Assembly (NCBI RefSeq): GCF_004349235.1
Contig: NZ_SMKY01000048.1
Span: 1 to 41,976 of the forward strand
Source of the DNA: Actinomadura darangshiensis
Lineage (GTDB): Bacteria; Actinomycetota; Actinomycetes; Streptosporangiales; Streptosporangiaceae
Reading direction: 5' to 3'
Length of the DNA stretch: 41,976 nt
The notes beneath the pieces are model-generated. The model did no database searches. It had not been told where the DNA came from and saw nothing but the letters and a program-made list of their open reading frames with translations. Numbering within the stretch: position 1 is the stretch's first letter; each line of letters starts with the position of its first letter. The translations under genes and the position numbers were made by a program. Positions 1 to 8,178 of this stretch are shown one piece after another.

Positions 1-33
1 GGACGGTGAGGCGGTCGATAGGGGAGGAGCGCC

Positions 34-1068
34 ATGGCGCCGTTGGACGGACTGCGTGTTCTTGATCTGACGATGTGGCGGCCTGGGCCGTATGCCACGC
101 AGCTGCTCGCCCAGCTCGGCGCCGACGTGCTCAAGGTGGAGCCGCCCGGCGGGGAGCCGATGCGCATGTTCCGCGACCACTTCGACGTCCTCAACCGGCA
201 CAAGCGGAGCATCTCGCTCGATCTGAAGTCGGAGGACGGGCTCAGGAGGCTCAAGGAGCTGGCCGAGGACGCCGAGGTGTTCGTCGAAGGGTTCCGGCCC
301 GGTGTCGCCGAGCGGCTCGGGGTGGGCGAACCGGTGCTGAGGGGGCTCAATCCTCGGCTCGTCTACTGCTCCATCTCCGGGTACGGGGCCGAAGGGCCGC
401 TCAGGGACGTTCCCGGGCACGACATCAACTACCGCGCCCATGCCGCGGCGCTCCCGAACGACGCGGTCTCGCCGGAGGCCGACGAGCTTCCCCTCGCGGA
501 CATGTCGGCCGCCACGATGGCCGCGTTCGCGATCACCGCCGCCTGCCTCAAGGCGCGCGAGACGGGGGTCGGCGACCGCATCGACCTCGGCATGGCGGAC
601 GTCCTGGCGCACTGGGTCGGCACCGTCCCGGCGGCGACGCGGCGGTCGGGGGCCGGGCCCGTCCCCGGATACGGCGTCTACCCGACCAAGGACGGACGGA
701 AGATCACCCTCGGTGTCGTGTCCGAGGAGCGGCTGTGGGCGGCCACCTGCCAGGCCCTCGGGATCGAGGAGCATGCCGCCGTTCCGTTCATCGAGCGGCT
801 CCAGCGGATCGGCGAACTCGACGGCGCCGTCTCGGCGGCCGTCGCCAGGCTCACCCAGGCCGAGGCCATCGAGAGGCTCACCAGGGCGGGCGCCCCGGTG
901 GCGCCGCTCCTCTCGCATGCCGAAATGCTCGGGCTCGACCACTTCGCGCAGCGGAAGATCCAGGACGAAGGGCCCGTGCGGACGACCGTCCACCCGCCGT
1001 TGCCGCAAGGGGCGGTTCCCGAGCTGGACGAGCACCGCGGCCAGACCTGGCGTCATCTCACGGAGTGA
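34..1068 (+). CDS. CaiB/BaiF-family CoA-transferase, alpha-methylacyl-CoA racemase type
   Basis: This 344-residue protein has the class III CoA-transferase fold signature from its first residues (DGLRVLDLT, then LAQLGADVLKVEPPGG). The segment GHDINY near residue 130 is the hallmark of alpha-methylacyl-CoA racemases, where the His is a catalytic base; an Asp follows in PLADMS near residue 155, where racemases carry the second catalytic residue. The family epimerises 2-methyl-branched acyl-CoAs before beta-oxidation, in the cytoplasm. The ATG is preceded by a strong GGGGAGGAG ribosome binding site. A CoA-transferase of another substrate is possible, because the Gly-rich motif that normally follows the Asp reads SAATM here. 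The acyl-CoA dehydrogenase downstream fits a fatty-acid setting but is not in the same operon. Confidence 0.85.
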   Translation: MAPLDGLRVLDLTMWRPGPYATQLLAQLGADVLKVEPPGGEPMRMFRDHFDVLNRHKRSISLDLKSEDGLRRLKELAEDAEVFVEGFRPGVAERLGVGEPVLRGLNPRLVYCSISGYGAEGPLRDVPGHDINYRAHAAALPNDAVSPEADELPLADMSAATMAAFAITAACLKARETGVGDRIDLGMADVLAHWVGTVPAATRRSGAGPVPGYGVYPTKDGRKITLGVVSEERLWAATCQALGIEEHAAVPFIERLQRIGELDGAVSAAVARLTQAEAIERLTRAGAPVAPLLSHAEMLGLDHFAQRKIQDEGPVRTTVHPPLPQGAVPELDEHRGQTWRHLTE

Positions 1069-1110
1069 AATTCGGGTGGGAATGTCCCATACGTTTGGCA
1101 TGCTTGTGAC

Positions 1111-3993
1111 GTGAACGCACGTGCGATGAGTCCCGTCCTGGTCGGCAGGTCCGCCGAGCTCGGAGGGCTGCGGGACGCCCTCGCCGCCGCGCCCGGTGCC
1201 GTCCTCGTCGGCGGCGACGCGGGGCTCGGCAAGACACGCCTGATCAGGGAGTTCGCCAGGGACGCCGACGTCAGGGTCCTGATCGGCGGCTGCCTGGAGC
1301 TGGGCTCCGACGGCCTCCCGTTCGCCCCGTTCACCACCGTCCTGCGCGGGCTCGTCCGCGACATCGGCATCGACGGCGTCGCCGGGCTCGTCCCGCGCGG
1401 CGACACCGGCGGCCTCGCCCGGCTGCTGCCCGAGTTCGGGGAGCCGGAGTCGGACGCCGCGTCCGGTGAGGAGCGCGCGCGGCTGTTCGAGGTCGTGCTG
1501 ACGCTGCTGGAGCGGCTGGCCGAGCGCGGCCCGGTCGTGCTGGTCATCGAGGACGCCCACTGGGCCGACCGCTCCACCCGCGACCTGCTGGAGTTCCTGG
1601 TCCGCAACCTCGGCGGCGCGCCGCTGCTGATCGTCATGACGTACCGGTCGGACGAGCTGCACCGCACCCATCCGCTGCGCCGGCTCCTCGCCGGGCTGGA
1701 GCGGCTGGAGCGCGTCCGCCGGATCGGGGTCGGCCGGCTGTCGCGCGCCGACGTCGCCGCGCTCGTCACCGAGCTGCTCGACCAGCCCCCGCCGCCCGGC
1801 CTCGTCGAGCGCATCGAGGCCCGCAGCGAGGGCAACCCGCTGTTCATCGAGGCGCTGCTCGACGACGACGGCACGCTGGCGTGCGAGCTGCCCGAGTCGC
1901 TGCGCGACCTGCTGCTCGCGGGCGTCCAGCGGCTGCCCGAGGAGACGCAGGACGTCCTGCGCGACGCGAGCGGCGGCAGTACCCGCATCGAGCACGCGCT
2001 GCTCGCGGCGGTGTCGGGGCTCGACGACGCCGCGCTGACCCGCGTCCTGCGGCCCGCCGTCGCCGCGAACGTCCTGGTCGTGGACGGTGACGGCTACGCG
2101 TTCCGGCACGCCCTCATCCGCGAGGCCGTCCACGACGATCTGCTGCCCGGCGAGTACACGCGTCTCCACACCCGCTACGCCGAGGCACTGGAGAAGGACC
2201 CGGCGCTCGTCCCGGCGGGGCGGCTCTGGGTCGAGCTCAGCTACCACTGGATGAAGGCCCACGACAGCACGTGGGCGCTGGTCGCGTCATGGCGCGCCGC
2301 AGGGGAGTCCCGCAAGGCGCTCGCCTACGCCGAGTGCCTCGGAATGCTCGAACGCGTCCTCCAGCTCTGGGACAAGGTGCCCGACGCGGCCGAGCACACC
2401 GGCGCCGACCAGGTCAAGGTGCTGGAGGACGCCGCCACCGCGGCCGACCAGGCCGGCGAGTACGACCGCGGCGTCAAGCTCGTCACCGCCGCGATCAAGG
2501 CGGTCGAGGACGCGGACGGCGAGCGCGACACGGCCCGCTGGGCGATGCTCCTCGAACTGCGCGGCCGCATGCTCAACCAGATGGCGCGTCCCGGCTTCGT
2601 GGAGGATCTGCGCGCCGCCGTGGAGGCGCTGCCCGTCGACCCGCCGACCATCCTGCGCGCCCGCGCGCTGTCGACGCTCGGCAACTACGTGCGCATCACC
2701 ACCTCCATGGACGAGGCTCGCGAGGCGGCGCTGGAGTCCCTGTCCATCGCGCGTGCCCTCGGCGACCCCGTCGCGGAGGCCGAGGCGCTGATCACGCTGT
2801 TCTGCGCCCGCACCGACTACGAGGACGAGGACCGCCTGACCGAGGTCAGGGAGACGGCCGAGCGCTGCGGCGACCACCGCGTCCTGCTCCGCTACTACGT
2901 GATCAGGTCGCATTTCCTGGAGGGCGCGGGACGGCACGAGGAGGCCGCGGCGATCGCAGGACGCGGCAAGGAGCTGGCCCGCGAGTACGGTGTGGCCCGC
3001 ACCCAGGGCACGTTCCTGTCCATCAACCAGGCCGAGCCGCTGGTCTCCCTCGGCAGGTGGGACGAGGCCATGGCCGTGATGAACCACGCGCTGGAGCAGG
3101 ACCCGGCCATCACGACCCGCACCTCGCTGCTCGTCCTGTCCGGCTGGGTGGCGCTGTCGCGCGGCGACTTCGCGACGGCCAGGACGCGGCTGGCCAGGGC
3201 CGCGGAGATCATGAAGCTCAAGCTCAAGTGGATGAAGACGCAGGACTACTTCAGCATGCTCTGGCTGGAGTCGAGTATCGCGCTCGAAGAGGGAGATCCG
3301 GCCGCCGCGATGGAGGCGGTACGGCCCGTCCTCGACCACGGCGGCCTGCCGGACGACTCCCGGTACGCGTGGCCGGTGCTCGTCACCGCCGTGACGGCGT
3401 GCGACCAGCTGGGCGAGGAGGCGGCTGGCGATCTGCGGCGCGTCCAGGAGCGCGCGGAGGGGCTGGAGACCAGCGGCCCCCTGCAGCGGGCGTACAGGGT
3501 CACGTACGAGGCCAAGCTGGCGAAGGCGCACGGCCGCCCCGACCGCGCGGCCTGGGAGAAGGCCGCCGACGCATGGGAGGACCTCGGCAACCCCTACTAC
3601 CGCGCGCGGGCGCTGTGCCGGGCCGCGGAGTCCGCGCTCGCCGGCGGCGACCACGAGAGCGCGGCGGACCTGCTGCGCACCGTCGTGGAGATCACCGGCC
3701 GGCTGGGCGCCGTCCCGCTCGGCGACGAGGCCGCCGACCTGCTCCGGCGCACCCGGGCGCCGCGCGGGGGGTCCGCGCCGCTCGGCCTGACGCCCCGCGA
3801 GTTCGAGGTGCTGCGCCTGGTCGCCGAGGGCCGCAGCAACCGCGACATCGCCGAGGCGCTGTTCATCTCGGCGAAGACGGCCAGCGTCCACGTGTCGAAC
3901 ATCCTCGGCAAGCTGGACGTGGCGAGCCGCGGCGAGGCCGCCGCGACCGCCCACCGGCTGGCCCTGTTCGCCACCCCGAAGGTCGGCGCCTGA
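1111..3993 (+). CDS. LAL-type LuxR-family transcriptional regulator with AAA ATPase domain
   Basis: This 960-residue protein is a large ATP-binding regulator of the LuxR (MalT/LAL) type. An N-terminal AAA domain has a Walker A motif GGDAGLGKT at residues 34-42 and a Walker B segment VLVIEDAHWAD near 142-152. A long helical, TPR-like middle section runs from about 350 to 850, and a C-terminal LuxR helix-turn-helix begins at LTPREFEVLRLVAEG and includes the recognition segment SAKTASVHVSNIL. Such proteins activate transcription after sensing a ligand or partner; the target is unknown. No ribosome binding site precedes the GTG start at 1111 or the in-frame ATG at 1126, so the start is uncertain and a leaderless message is possible. 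It lies 42 bp after the CoA-transferase gene, which it could regulate. Confidence 0.88.
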   Translation: MNARAMSPVLVGRSAELGGLRDALAAAPGAVLVGGDAGLGKTRLIREFARDADVRVLIGGCLELGSDGLPFAPFTTVLRGLVRDIGIDGVAGLVPRGDTGGLARLLPEFGEPESDAASGEERARLFEVVLTLLERLAERGPVVLVIEDAHWADRSTRDLLEFLVRNLGGAPLLIVMTYRSDELHRTHPLRRLLAGLERLERVRRIGVGRLSRADVAALVTELLDQPPPPGLVERIEARSEGNPLFIEALLDDDGTLACELPESLRDLLLAGVQRLPEETQDVLRDASGGSTRIEHALLAAVSGLDDAALTRVLRPAVAANVLVVDGDGYAFRHALIREAVHDDLLPGEYTRLHTRYAEALEKDPALVPAGRLWVELSYHWMKAHDSTWALVASWRAAGESRKALAYAECLGMLERVLQLWDKVPDAAEHTGADQVKVLEDAATAADQAGEYDRGVKLVTAAIKAVEDADGERDTARWAMLLELRGRMLNQMARPGFVEDLRAAVEALPVDPPTILRARALSTLGNYVRITTSMDEAREAALESLSIARALGDPVAEAEALITLFCARTDYEDEDRLTEVRETAERCGDHRVLLRYYVIRSHFLEGAGRHEEAAAIAGRGKELAREYGVARTQGTFLSINQAEPLVSLGRWDEAMAVMNHALEQDPAITTRTSLLVLSGWVALSRGDFATARTRLARAAEIMKLKLKWMKTQDYFSMLWLESSIALEEGDPAAAMEAVRPVLDHGGLPDDSRYAWPVLVTAVTACDQLGEEAAGDLRRVQERAEGLETSGPLQRAYRVTYEAKLAKAHGRPDRAAWEKAADAWEDLGNPYYRARALCRAAESALAGGDHESAADLLRTVVEITGRLGAVPLGDEAADLLRRTRAPRGGSAPLGLTPREFEVLRLVAEGRSNRDIAEALFISAKTASVHVSNILGKLDVASRGEAAATAHRLALFATPKVGA

Positions 3994-4205
3994 TCCGGGC
4001 GGCGGGGATCTCCCCTCCGCTGACCCCCGCCACGCGGACCGTCGGACCACACGGGAACATCGTGGCCGGCCGTCTCGGCCCCGGCCCGCGCAGGCGGGCG
4101 GTGCTTGCTCCACCCGGGAGAGGCGGCCCGGAACCGTCCGGCCACTGCCAGTGTCCCGGTCGGACGCCCTGCACGGGGCATCAGACATGCCATTTCGGCC
4201 GACAG

Positions 4206-4248
4206 AAAAAAGCGACGGGGACGGGCCGTCTTTCGTGACCCGTCCCCG
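4206..4248 (-). terminator. Intrinsic terminator of the methyltransferase gene
   Basis: On the minus strand a perfect 10-bp stem (arms 4239-4248 and 4216-4225, 13-nt loop) is followed at once by a run of six T residues (4211-4206). This is a textbook Rho-independent terminator, 16 bp past the methyltransferase stop. The remaining space between the LuxR gene and this terminator (3994-4205) holds no recognisable gene. Confidence 0.85.
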
Positions 4249-4263
4249 CCCGGAGTGCGGAGG

Positions 4264-5094
4264 TCAGCGCGGGACGCGCGCCACGCAGAGGACCGTCTGC
4301 CCGAACGGCGGCTTGACGAACCGCTCGATGGTGCGGGTGAGCGGCACGACCGTCCGGTCGTAGATCTTGACGAGCTTCGGGTCGGGGTAGCCGGCGCCGC
4401 CGCGGCGGACCGCGAACCACCAGGCGATCCCGCCCAGGAAGTTGATCGGCTTGAGCACCTCGGGGACGAGCCCCGCCTCCCGGACCGACTTCTCCAGCGT
4501 CGCCGGCGTGTACCGGGTGACGTGCCCGACCTTGCGGTCGAAGTCGCCGTAGAGCTGCATGTAGCCGGGCACCCAGATGACGATGCGGCCGCCGGGCTCG
4601 GTGACGGCGGCGAGGTCGCGCAGCGCCTGGACGTCGTCCTTGATGTGCTCCAGGACGTTCATCATCACGACCGTGTCGACCTTCTGCCGGATCTTGATGT
4701 CGGCCGGCAGGGCCAGGTCGATGACCTCGACGTCGTCGTTGTCGTCGTAGCGCTTGCTCAGCTCACCGACGCAGTACGGGTCGTTGTCGCTGACGACGAG
4801 GTAGTCGAGGCGCCCGGCGAACTGCTCGGAGAAGTGCCCGAGACCCGAGCCGACCTCCAGCATGGACCGGCCGACGTGCGGGGCGACGGTCTCGTACTCG
4901 TACTTGCGGTAGTTGCGGGCCTCGTCCCCGCCCAGATGGTTCTCCAGCGCGCCCTCCCCGGCGGCCGGCTGGACCACGTTGCCGTCCGCGTCCTCGACGG
5001 GCGCGGCGGGCGCCGCGGCGCCCTTCTTCGGGCCGCTGCCGACGAGGTTGAGGAGGGTGCCTGCGATGGACTTCTTCTGACCAGGTGACTGCAT
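4264..5094 (-). CDS. Class I SAM-dependent methyltransferase
   Basis: This 276-residue protein has a Rossmann-type methyltransferase core. Motif I is MLEVGSGLGHFSEQFAG, an acidic residue follows at VVSDNDPYC, and DTVVMMNVLEHIKD is the typical post-motif. This is the UbiE/Methyltransf_11-like layout, and the substrate cannot be read from the sequence. The reading frame stays open upstream to 5403, but that extension is Arg/Pro-rich and looks non-coding; the ATG at 5094 has a GGGAAG ribosome binding site and is the better start. The first 50 residues are low-complexity (Ala, Pro, Gly, Lys) and probably disordered. The C-terminal 100 residues lack an obvious domain but contain a hydrophobic stretch (INFLGGIAWWFAV) that could lie at the membrane. 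Confidence 0.85.
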   Translation of the reverse strand: MQSPGQKKSIAGTLLNLVGSGPKKGAAAPAAPVEDADGNVVQPAAGEGALENHLGGDEARNYRKYEYETVAPHVGRSMLEVGSGLGHFSEQFAGRLDYLVVSDNDPYCVGELSKRYDDNDDVEVIDLALPADIKIRQKVDTVVMMNVLEHIKDDVQALRDLAAVTEPGGRIVIWVPGYMQLYGDFDRKVGHVTRYTPATLEKSVREAGLVPEVLKPINFLGGIAWWFAVRRGGAGYPDPKLVKIYDRTVVPLTRTIERFVKPPFGQTVLCVARVPR

Positions 5095-5240
5095 TACTTC
5101 CCGCTCGCTGGGTGCGTTGGCGTTCGGCTTCTCGTTCGCCGGATCGGAGAGCCCGATCCCCGTGGGCGGGTTCGATCTCTGGCGCGAAGGTCGGGTCAGT
5201 CTACCCATGCGCGGGTGCCGCACGCCCCGCGACGGCGGAC

Positions 5241-5299
5241 GGCGGGCGTGCGGCGGGCGTGTCGCCCGGTCAGCCGATGGTCCGATGTCAGCCGATGGT
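5241..5299. repeat. Two short tandem duplications at the acyl-CoA dehydrogenase 3' end
   Basis: Positions 5241-5251 and 5252-5262 are adjacent copies of an 11-bp G/C-rich unit that differ only in the last base. Just beside them, a 13-bp sequence occurs at 5269-5281 and again at 5287-5299, an 18-bp period. The second pair spans the minus-strand stop codon, so the codons for Thr-Ile-Gly-stop appear twice in the same frame. Confidence 0.8.
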
Positions 5300-7240
5300 G
5301 CGGTGGACGTCCTCCTTCTCGCTCGGGCCCGGTTCGGACGACGCGATCCACGGCCCGGGGATGGACGGGTCGAGGACGCCCTCCTCCACCCACGCGAAGT
5401 CACCCGCGAGGACGGCCCGCGCGAGCTTCACGTCCACCGCGTCGGTGTTGCGCCACAGCCCGTCGAACAGCTCCTCGACGCGGACGCGCGCCTGCCCGCA
5501 GAACGCGTCGGCGAGCAGCAGCGCCGACTTGCCCGGCGCCGTCGCCGAACCCGCACCGGCGCTCGCGACCGGGCCCTCCGCCGACGCGTCGGCGTGGGCG
5601 CGGACGCACACCGCGCTCATCGCGTACAGCTCGGCGCCGATGTCGACCATGCGGCCGAGGAACCCCTGCCGGTATTCGAGGCCGCCCTGCCAGCGTCCCG
5701 CCGCGTAGAAGATCGACCGGGCCAGCTTGCGGGACGCCCGCTCGACGTACCGCAGGTGCTTGGCGAGCGCCCCGAACTCGGCGTAGGAGTTCGGGCGCTG
5801 CCCGGCGCCGGTGACGAGCGTCGGCAGCCAGCGCGCGTAGAACCCGCCCGCCTTCGCCGCGGCCCGCGCCTTCTGCCCGGTGGACGCGTCCGGGTCGATG
5901 ACGTCGCCGGCCACCGACAGGTGGGCGTCCACCGCCTCGCGGGCGATCAGCAGGTGCATGATCTCGCTGGAGCCCTCGAAGATCCGGTTGATGCGCAGGT
6001 CGCGGAGCATCTGCTCGGCCGGGACGCCCCGCTCGCCGCGCGCCGCGAGCGACTCGGCGGTCTCGTAGCCGCGGCCGCCGCGCAGCTGGACCAGCTCGTC
6101 CGCCGCCTTGCACGCCATCTCCGACGACCACAGCTTGGCGAGCGCCGCCTCGATCCGGATGTCGTTGCGCTCGTCGTCCGCGAGCTGGCTGGACAGGTCC
6201 AGCATCGCCTCCATCGCGTACGCGGTCGCCGCGATGAACGCGATCTTGCGGGACACGGCCTCGTGCTCGCCGACCGGCCGCCCCCACTGCACCCGCTCCT
6301 TCGACCACTCCCGCGCGATCCGGGCGGCCCACTTGCCGCTCGCCGCGCAGATCGCGGGCAGCGACAGCCGCCCCGTGTTCAGGGTGGTCAGCGCGATCTT
6401 CAGGCCGGCGCCCTCCGCGCCGATCAGGTTCGCCTTCGGGACGCGGACGTCGTGGAACCGCGTCACGCCGTTCTCGATGCCGCGCAGCCCCATGAACTGG
6501 TTGCGGTGCTCGACGGTGATGCCCGGCGTGCCCATGTCCACGATGAACGCGGAGATGCCGCCGCGGTGGCCGTCCGACTTCGGGACGCGCGCCATCACGA
6601 CGACGAGGTCGGCGATGACGCCGTTCGTCGTCCACAGCTTGACGCCGTTGAGAACGTAGTCGTCGCCGTCCGGGACGGCGGTGGCCCGCAGCCGCGCCGG
6701 GTCGGAGCCGACGTCGGGCTCGGTGAGCAGGAACGCGCTGACCTGCCTGGCGCAGCGCGGCAGCCACTCCTCCTGCTGCTCGGGCGTGCCGAACATCTTG
6801 ACCGGCTGCGGGACGCCGATCGACTGGTGCGCCGACAGCAGCGCGGCCAGCGCCGGGCTGACCGACCCGGCGACCATCAGGGCGCGGCCGTAGTACAGCT
6901 GGCTGAGCCCGAGCCCGCCGTACTTCTCCGGGATCTTCATGCCGAGCGCGCCGAGGTCGCGCAGGCCGGTGACGACGTCGTCCGGGATGCGCGCGTCCCG
7001 CTCGATCACCGCGGGGTCGATCCGGGTGGCGCAGAACTCGGTGAGCTTGGCGAGGAACTCCTCGCCCTTGCGCCGCGGCTCCCCGGCCGGACGCGGATGC
7101 GGGTGGATCAGGTCGAGGCGGAAGTCGCCGAGGAACAGCTGCTTGCCGAAGCTCGGCAGCCGCCATTCGGTCTCGCGGGCCTCCTCGGCCACCTTCCGTG
7201 CCGTCCGCTCGTCGACGTGCGCATGCGTTCGCTGGCTCAT
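5288..7240 (-). CDS. Acyl-CoA dehydrogenase, long C-terminally extended type
   Basis: At 650 residues this is longer than a standard acyl-CoA dehydrogenase (about 380-400) and resembles the VLCAD/ACAD9-like group with an extra C-terminal domain. The FAD/acyl-CoA-binding signature is visible as FLLTEPDVGSDPARL, and the catalytic-base region reads RIFEGSSEIMHLLIARE, where the Glu of FEG aligns with the catalytic Glu of the family. It would oxidise an acyl-CoA to the trans-2-enoyl-CoA and pass electrons to ETF. I place the start at the ATG at 7240, with a weak GGGAA about 11 nt upstream; an in-frame GTG at 7249 is the alternative. It is divergent from an IclR regulator 126 bp away, a common arrangement for local control. 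Confidence 0.88.
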   Translation of the reverse strand: MSQRTHAHVDERTARKVAEEARETEWRLPSFGKQLFLGDFRLDLIHPHPRPAGEPRRKGEEFLAKLTEFCATRIDPAVIERDARIPDDVVTGLRDLGALGMKIPEKYGGLGLSQLYYGRALMVAGSVSPALAALLSAHQSIGVPQPVKMFGTPEQQEEWLPRCARQVSAFLLTEPDVGSDPARLRATAVPDGDDYVLNGVKLWTTNGVIADLVVVMARVPKSDGHRGGISAFIVDMGTPGITVEHRNQFMGLRGIENGVTRFHDVRVPKANLIGAEGAGLKIALTTLNTGRLSLPAICAASGKWAARIAREWSKERVQWGRPVGEHEAVSRKIAFIAATAYAMEAMLDLSSQLADDERNDIRIEAALAKLWSSEMACKAADELVQLRGGRGYETAESLAARGERGVPAEQMLRDLRINRIFEGSSEIMHLLIAREAVDAHLSVAGDVIDPDASTGQKARAAAKAGGFYARWLPTLVTGAGQRPNSYAEFGALAKHLRYVERASRKLARSIFYAAGRWQGGLEYRQGFLGRMVDIGAELYAMSAVCVRAHADASAEGPVASAGAGSATAPGKSALLLADAFCGQARVRVEELFDGLWRNTDAVDVKLARAVLAGDFAWVEEGVLDPSIPGPWIASSEPGPSEKEDVHRTIG

Positions 7241-7365
7241 GGAACGCACTTTTCCCGTGGCCGGTTGGGGAAACCCCGCCCGGACCGGCGGCGGAGATGC
7301 TCAAATGAAAACGACTGTCACCGACGGCCTTGACCCTGACGGGCCAGAGGGGTTCGCTGTGTGTA

Positions 7366-8124
7366 ATGGATGAGACACGCAAGCCCACTCTCATCGCCTC
7401 GGTGCAGCGCGCCCTGCATCTGATGGAGGCGGTGGCGTCGCATCCGAACGGTGCCCCCGCCAAGCAGCTCGCCCGCGAGGCGAAGCTGCCCCTCGCGACC
7501 ACGTACCACCTGCTGCGCACCCTCGCCCACGAGGGCTACGCGACCCGGCTCCCGGACGGCGTCTGGGTGCTCGGCGAGCGGGTCGAGACCCTGCACGGGC
7601 GGAGCCGGACGCAGCAGCTGCTCGCCCGCATCCGCCCCACCCTGATCCAGCTGCGCGACGAGCTGGGCGTCGCGTCCTACTTCGGCATGCAGGTGGACGA
7701 CGAGATCCGCCTCATCGACATCGCCGACGGCCCGCGCGCCCCGCGCGTCGACCTGTGGATCGGGTTCGAGGACGCCGCGCACGCCACCGCGATGGGCAAG
7801 TGCGTGCTCAGCCAGCTCGACGAGGAGCGGCGCCGCGACTACCTGTCCCGGCATCCGCTGCACGACCTCACCCCGCACACCATCACCGAGCCGGCGCGGC
7901 TGCTGCGCACCATCGACTCGTGCGGCGACCTGCTGCTGGACCGCGAGGAGTACGCGCTCGGCACGGGCTGCGCCGCCGTCCCGGTCACGGACGCGACCGG
8001 CTCCGTCGTCGGCGCGCTCGCGATCTCCTGCCGGCCGGGGAAGCTGCCGAAGATCGAGCGGTCGGCGCACCTCATGCGGGCGACCGCCGAGCGGATCCAG
8101 CGGACGCTGACGCTCACCGCCTGA
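7366..8124 (+). CDS. IclR-family transcriptional regulator
   Basis: This 252-residue protein starts with the IclR winged helix-turn-helix (SVQRALHLMEAVASHP, then AKQLAREAKLPLATTYHLLRTLAHEGYA). It continues with the C-terminal effector-binding domain (ATAMGKCVLSQLD, GTGCAAVPVTDATGSVVGALAIS). IclR proteins bind small aromatic or acyl-type effectors and usually control adjacent catabolic genes, so the divergent acyl-CoA dehydrogenase is the obvious candidate target. The ATG at 7366 is preceded by a weak GAGGGG about 11 nt upstream. The 125-bp divergent region contains a TTGACC at 7330 but no convincing matching -10. Confidence 0.9.
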   Translation: MDETRKPTLIASVQRALHLMEAVASHPNGAPAKQLAREAKLPLATTYHLLRTLAHEGYATRLPDGVWVLGERVETLHGRSRTQQLLARIRPTLIQLRDELGVASYFGMQVDDEIRLIDIADGPRAPRVDLWIGFEDAAHATAMGKCVLSQLDEERRRDYLSRHPLHDLTPHTITEPARLLRTIDSCGDLLLDREEYALGTGCAAVPVTDATGSVVGALAISCRPGKLPKIERSAHLMRATAERIQRTLTLTA

Positions 8125-8129
8125 AACTA

Positions 8130-8147
8130 TGCCAGTAGACACTGGCA
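8130..8147. promoter_or_regulatory. Inverted repeat overlapping a putative leaderless promoter
   Basis: A perfect 7-bp inverted repeat, TGCCAGT and ACTGGCA with a 4-nt spacer, lies just after the IclR stop codon. Its right arm overlaps TGGCAC (8143-8148), which sits 17 bp before CATAGT (8166-8171), which in turn ends 7 nt before the ATG at 8179. That spacing suits a promoter for a leaderless transcript with an operator over the -35. It could instead be a small terminator hairpin for the IclR gene, although no T-run follows. Confidence 0.4.
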
Positions 8148-8178
8148 CAATCGGCGGCGGTGCTTCATAGTGCTGCCC

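Noticed and set aside
2287..4188. Long minus-strand open frame opposite the LuxR gene
   Set aside because: High-GC shadow of the real gene; its composition (Arg, Gly, Ala, Pro) and lack of any domain contrast with the clear LAL protein on the plus strand.
5155..5185. GGGTTCGATCTC resembling a tRNA T-loop
   Set aside because: No matching T-stem, acceptor stem or anticodon arm can be formed around it.
5095..5403. N-terminal extension of the methyltransferase reading frame up to 5403
   Set aside because: It is Arg/Pro-rich, overlaps the end of the acyl-CoA dehydrogenase gene in the same direction, and a good ribosome binding site marks the ATG at 5094.
5117..7333. Long plus-strand open frame opposite the acyl-CoA dehydrogenase
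   Set aside because: Shadow frame; the minus strand carries the acyl-CoA dehydrogenase motifs.
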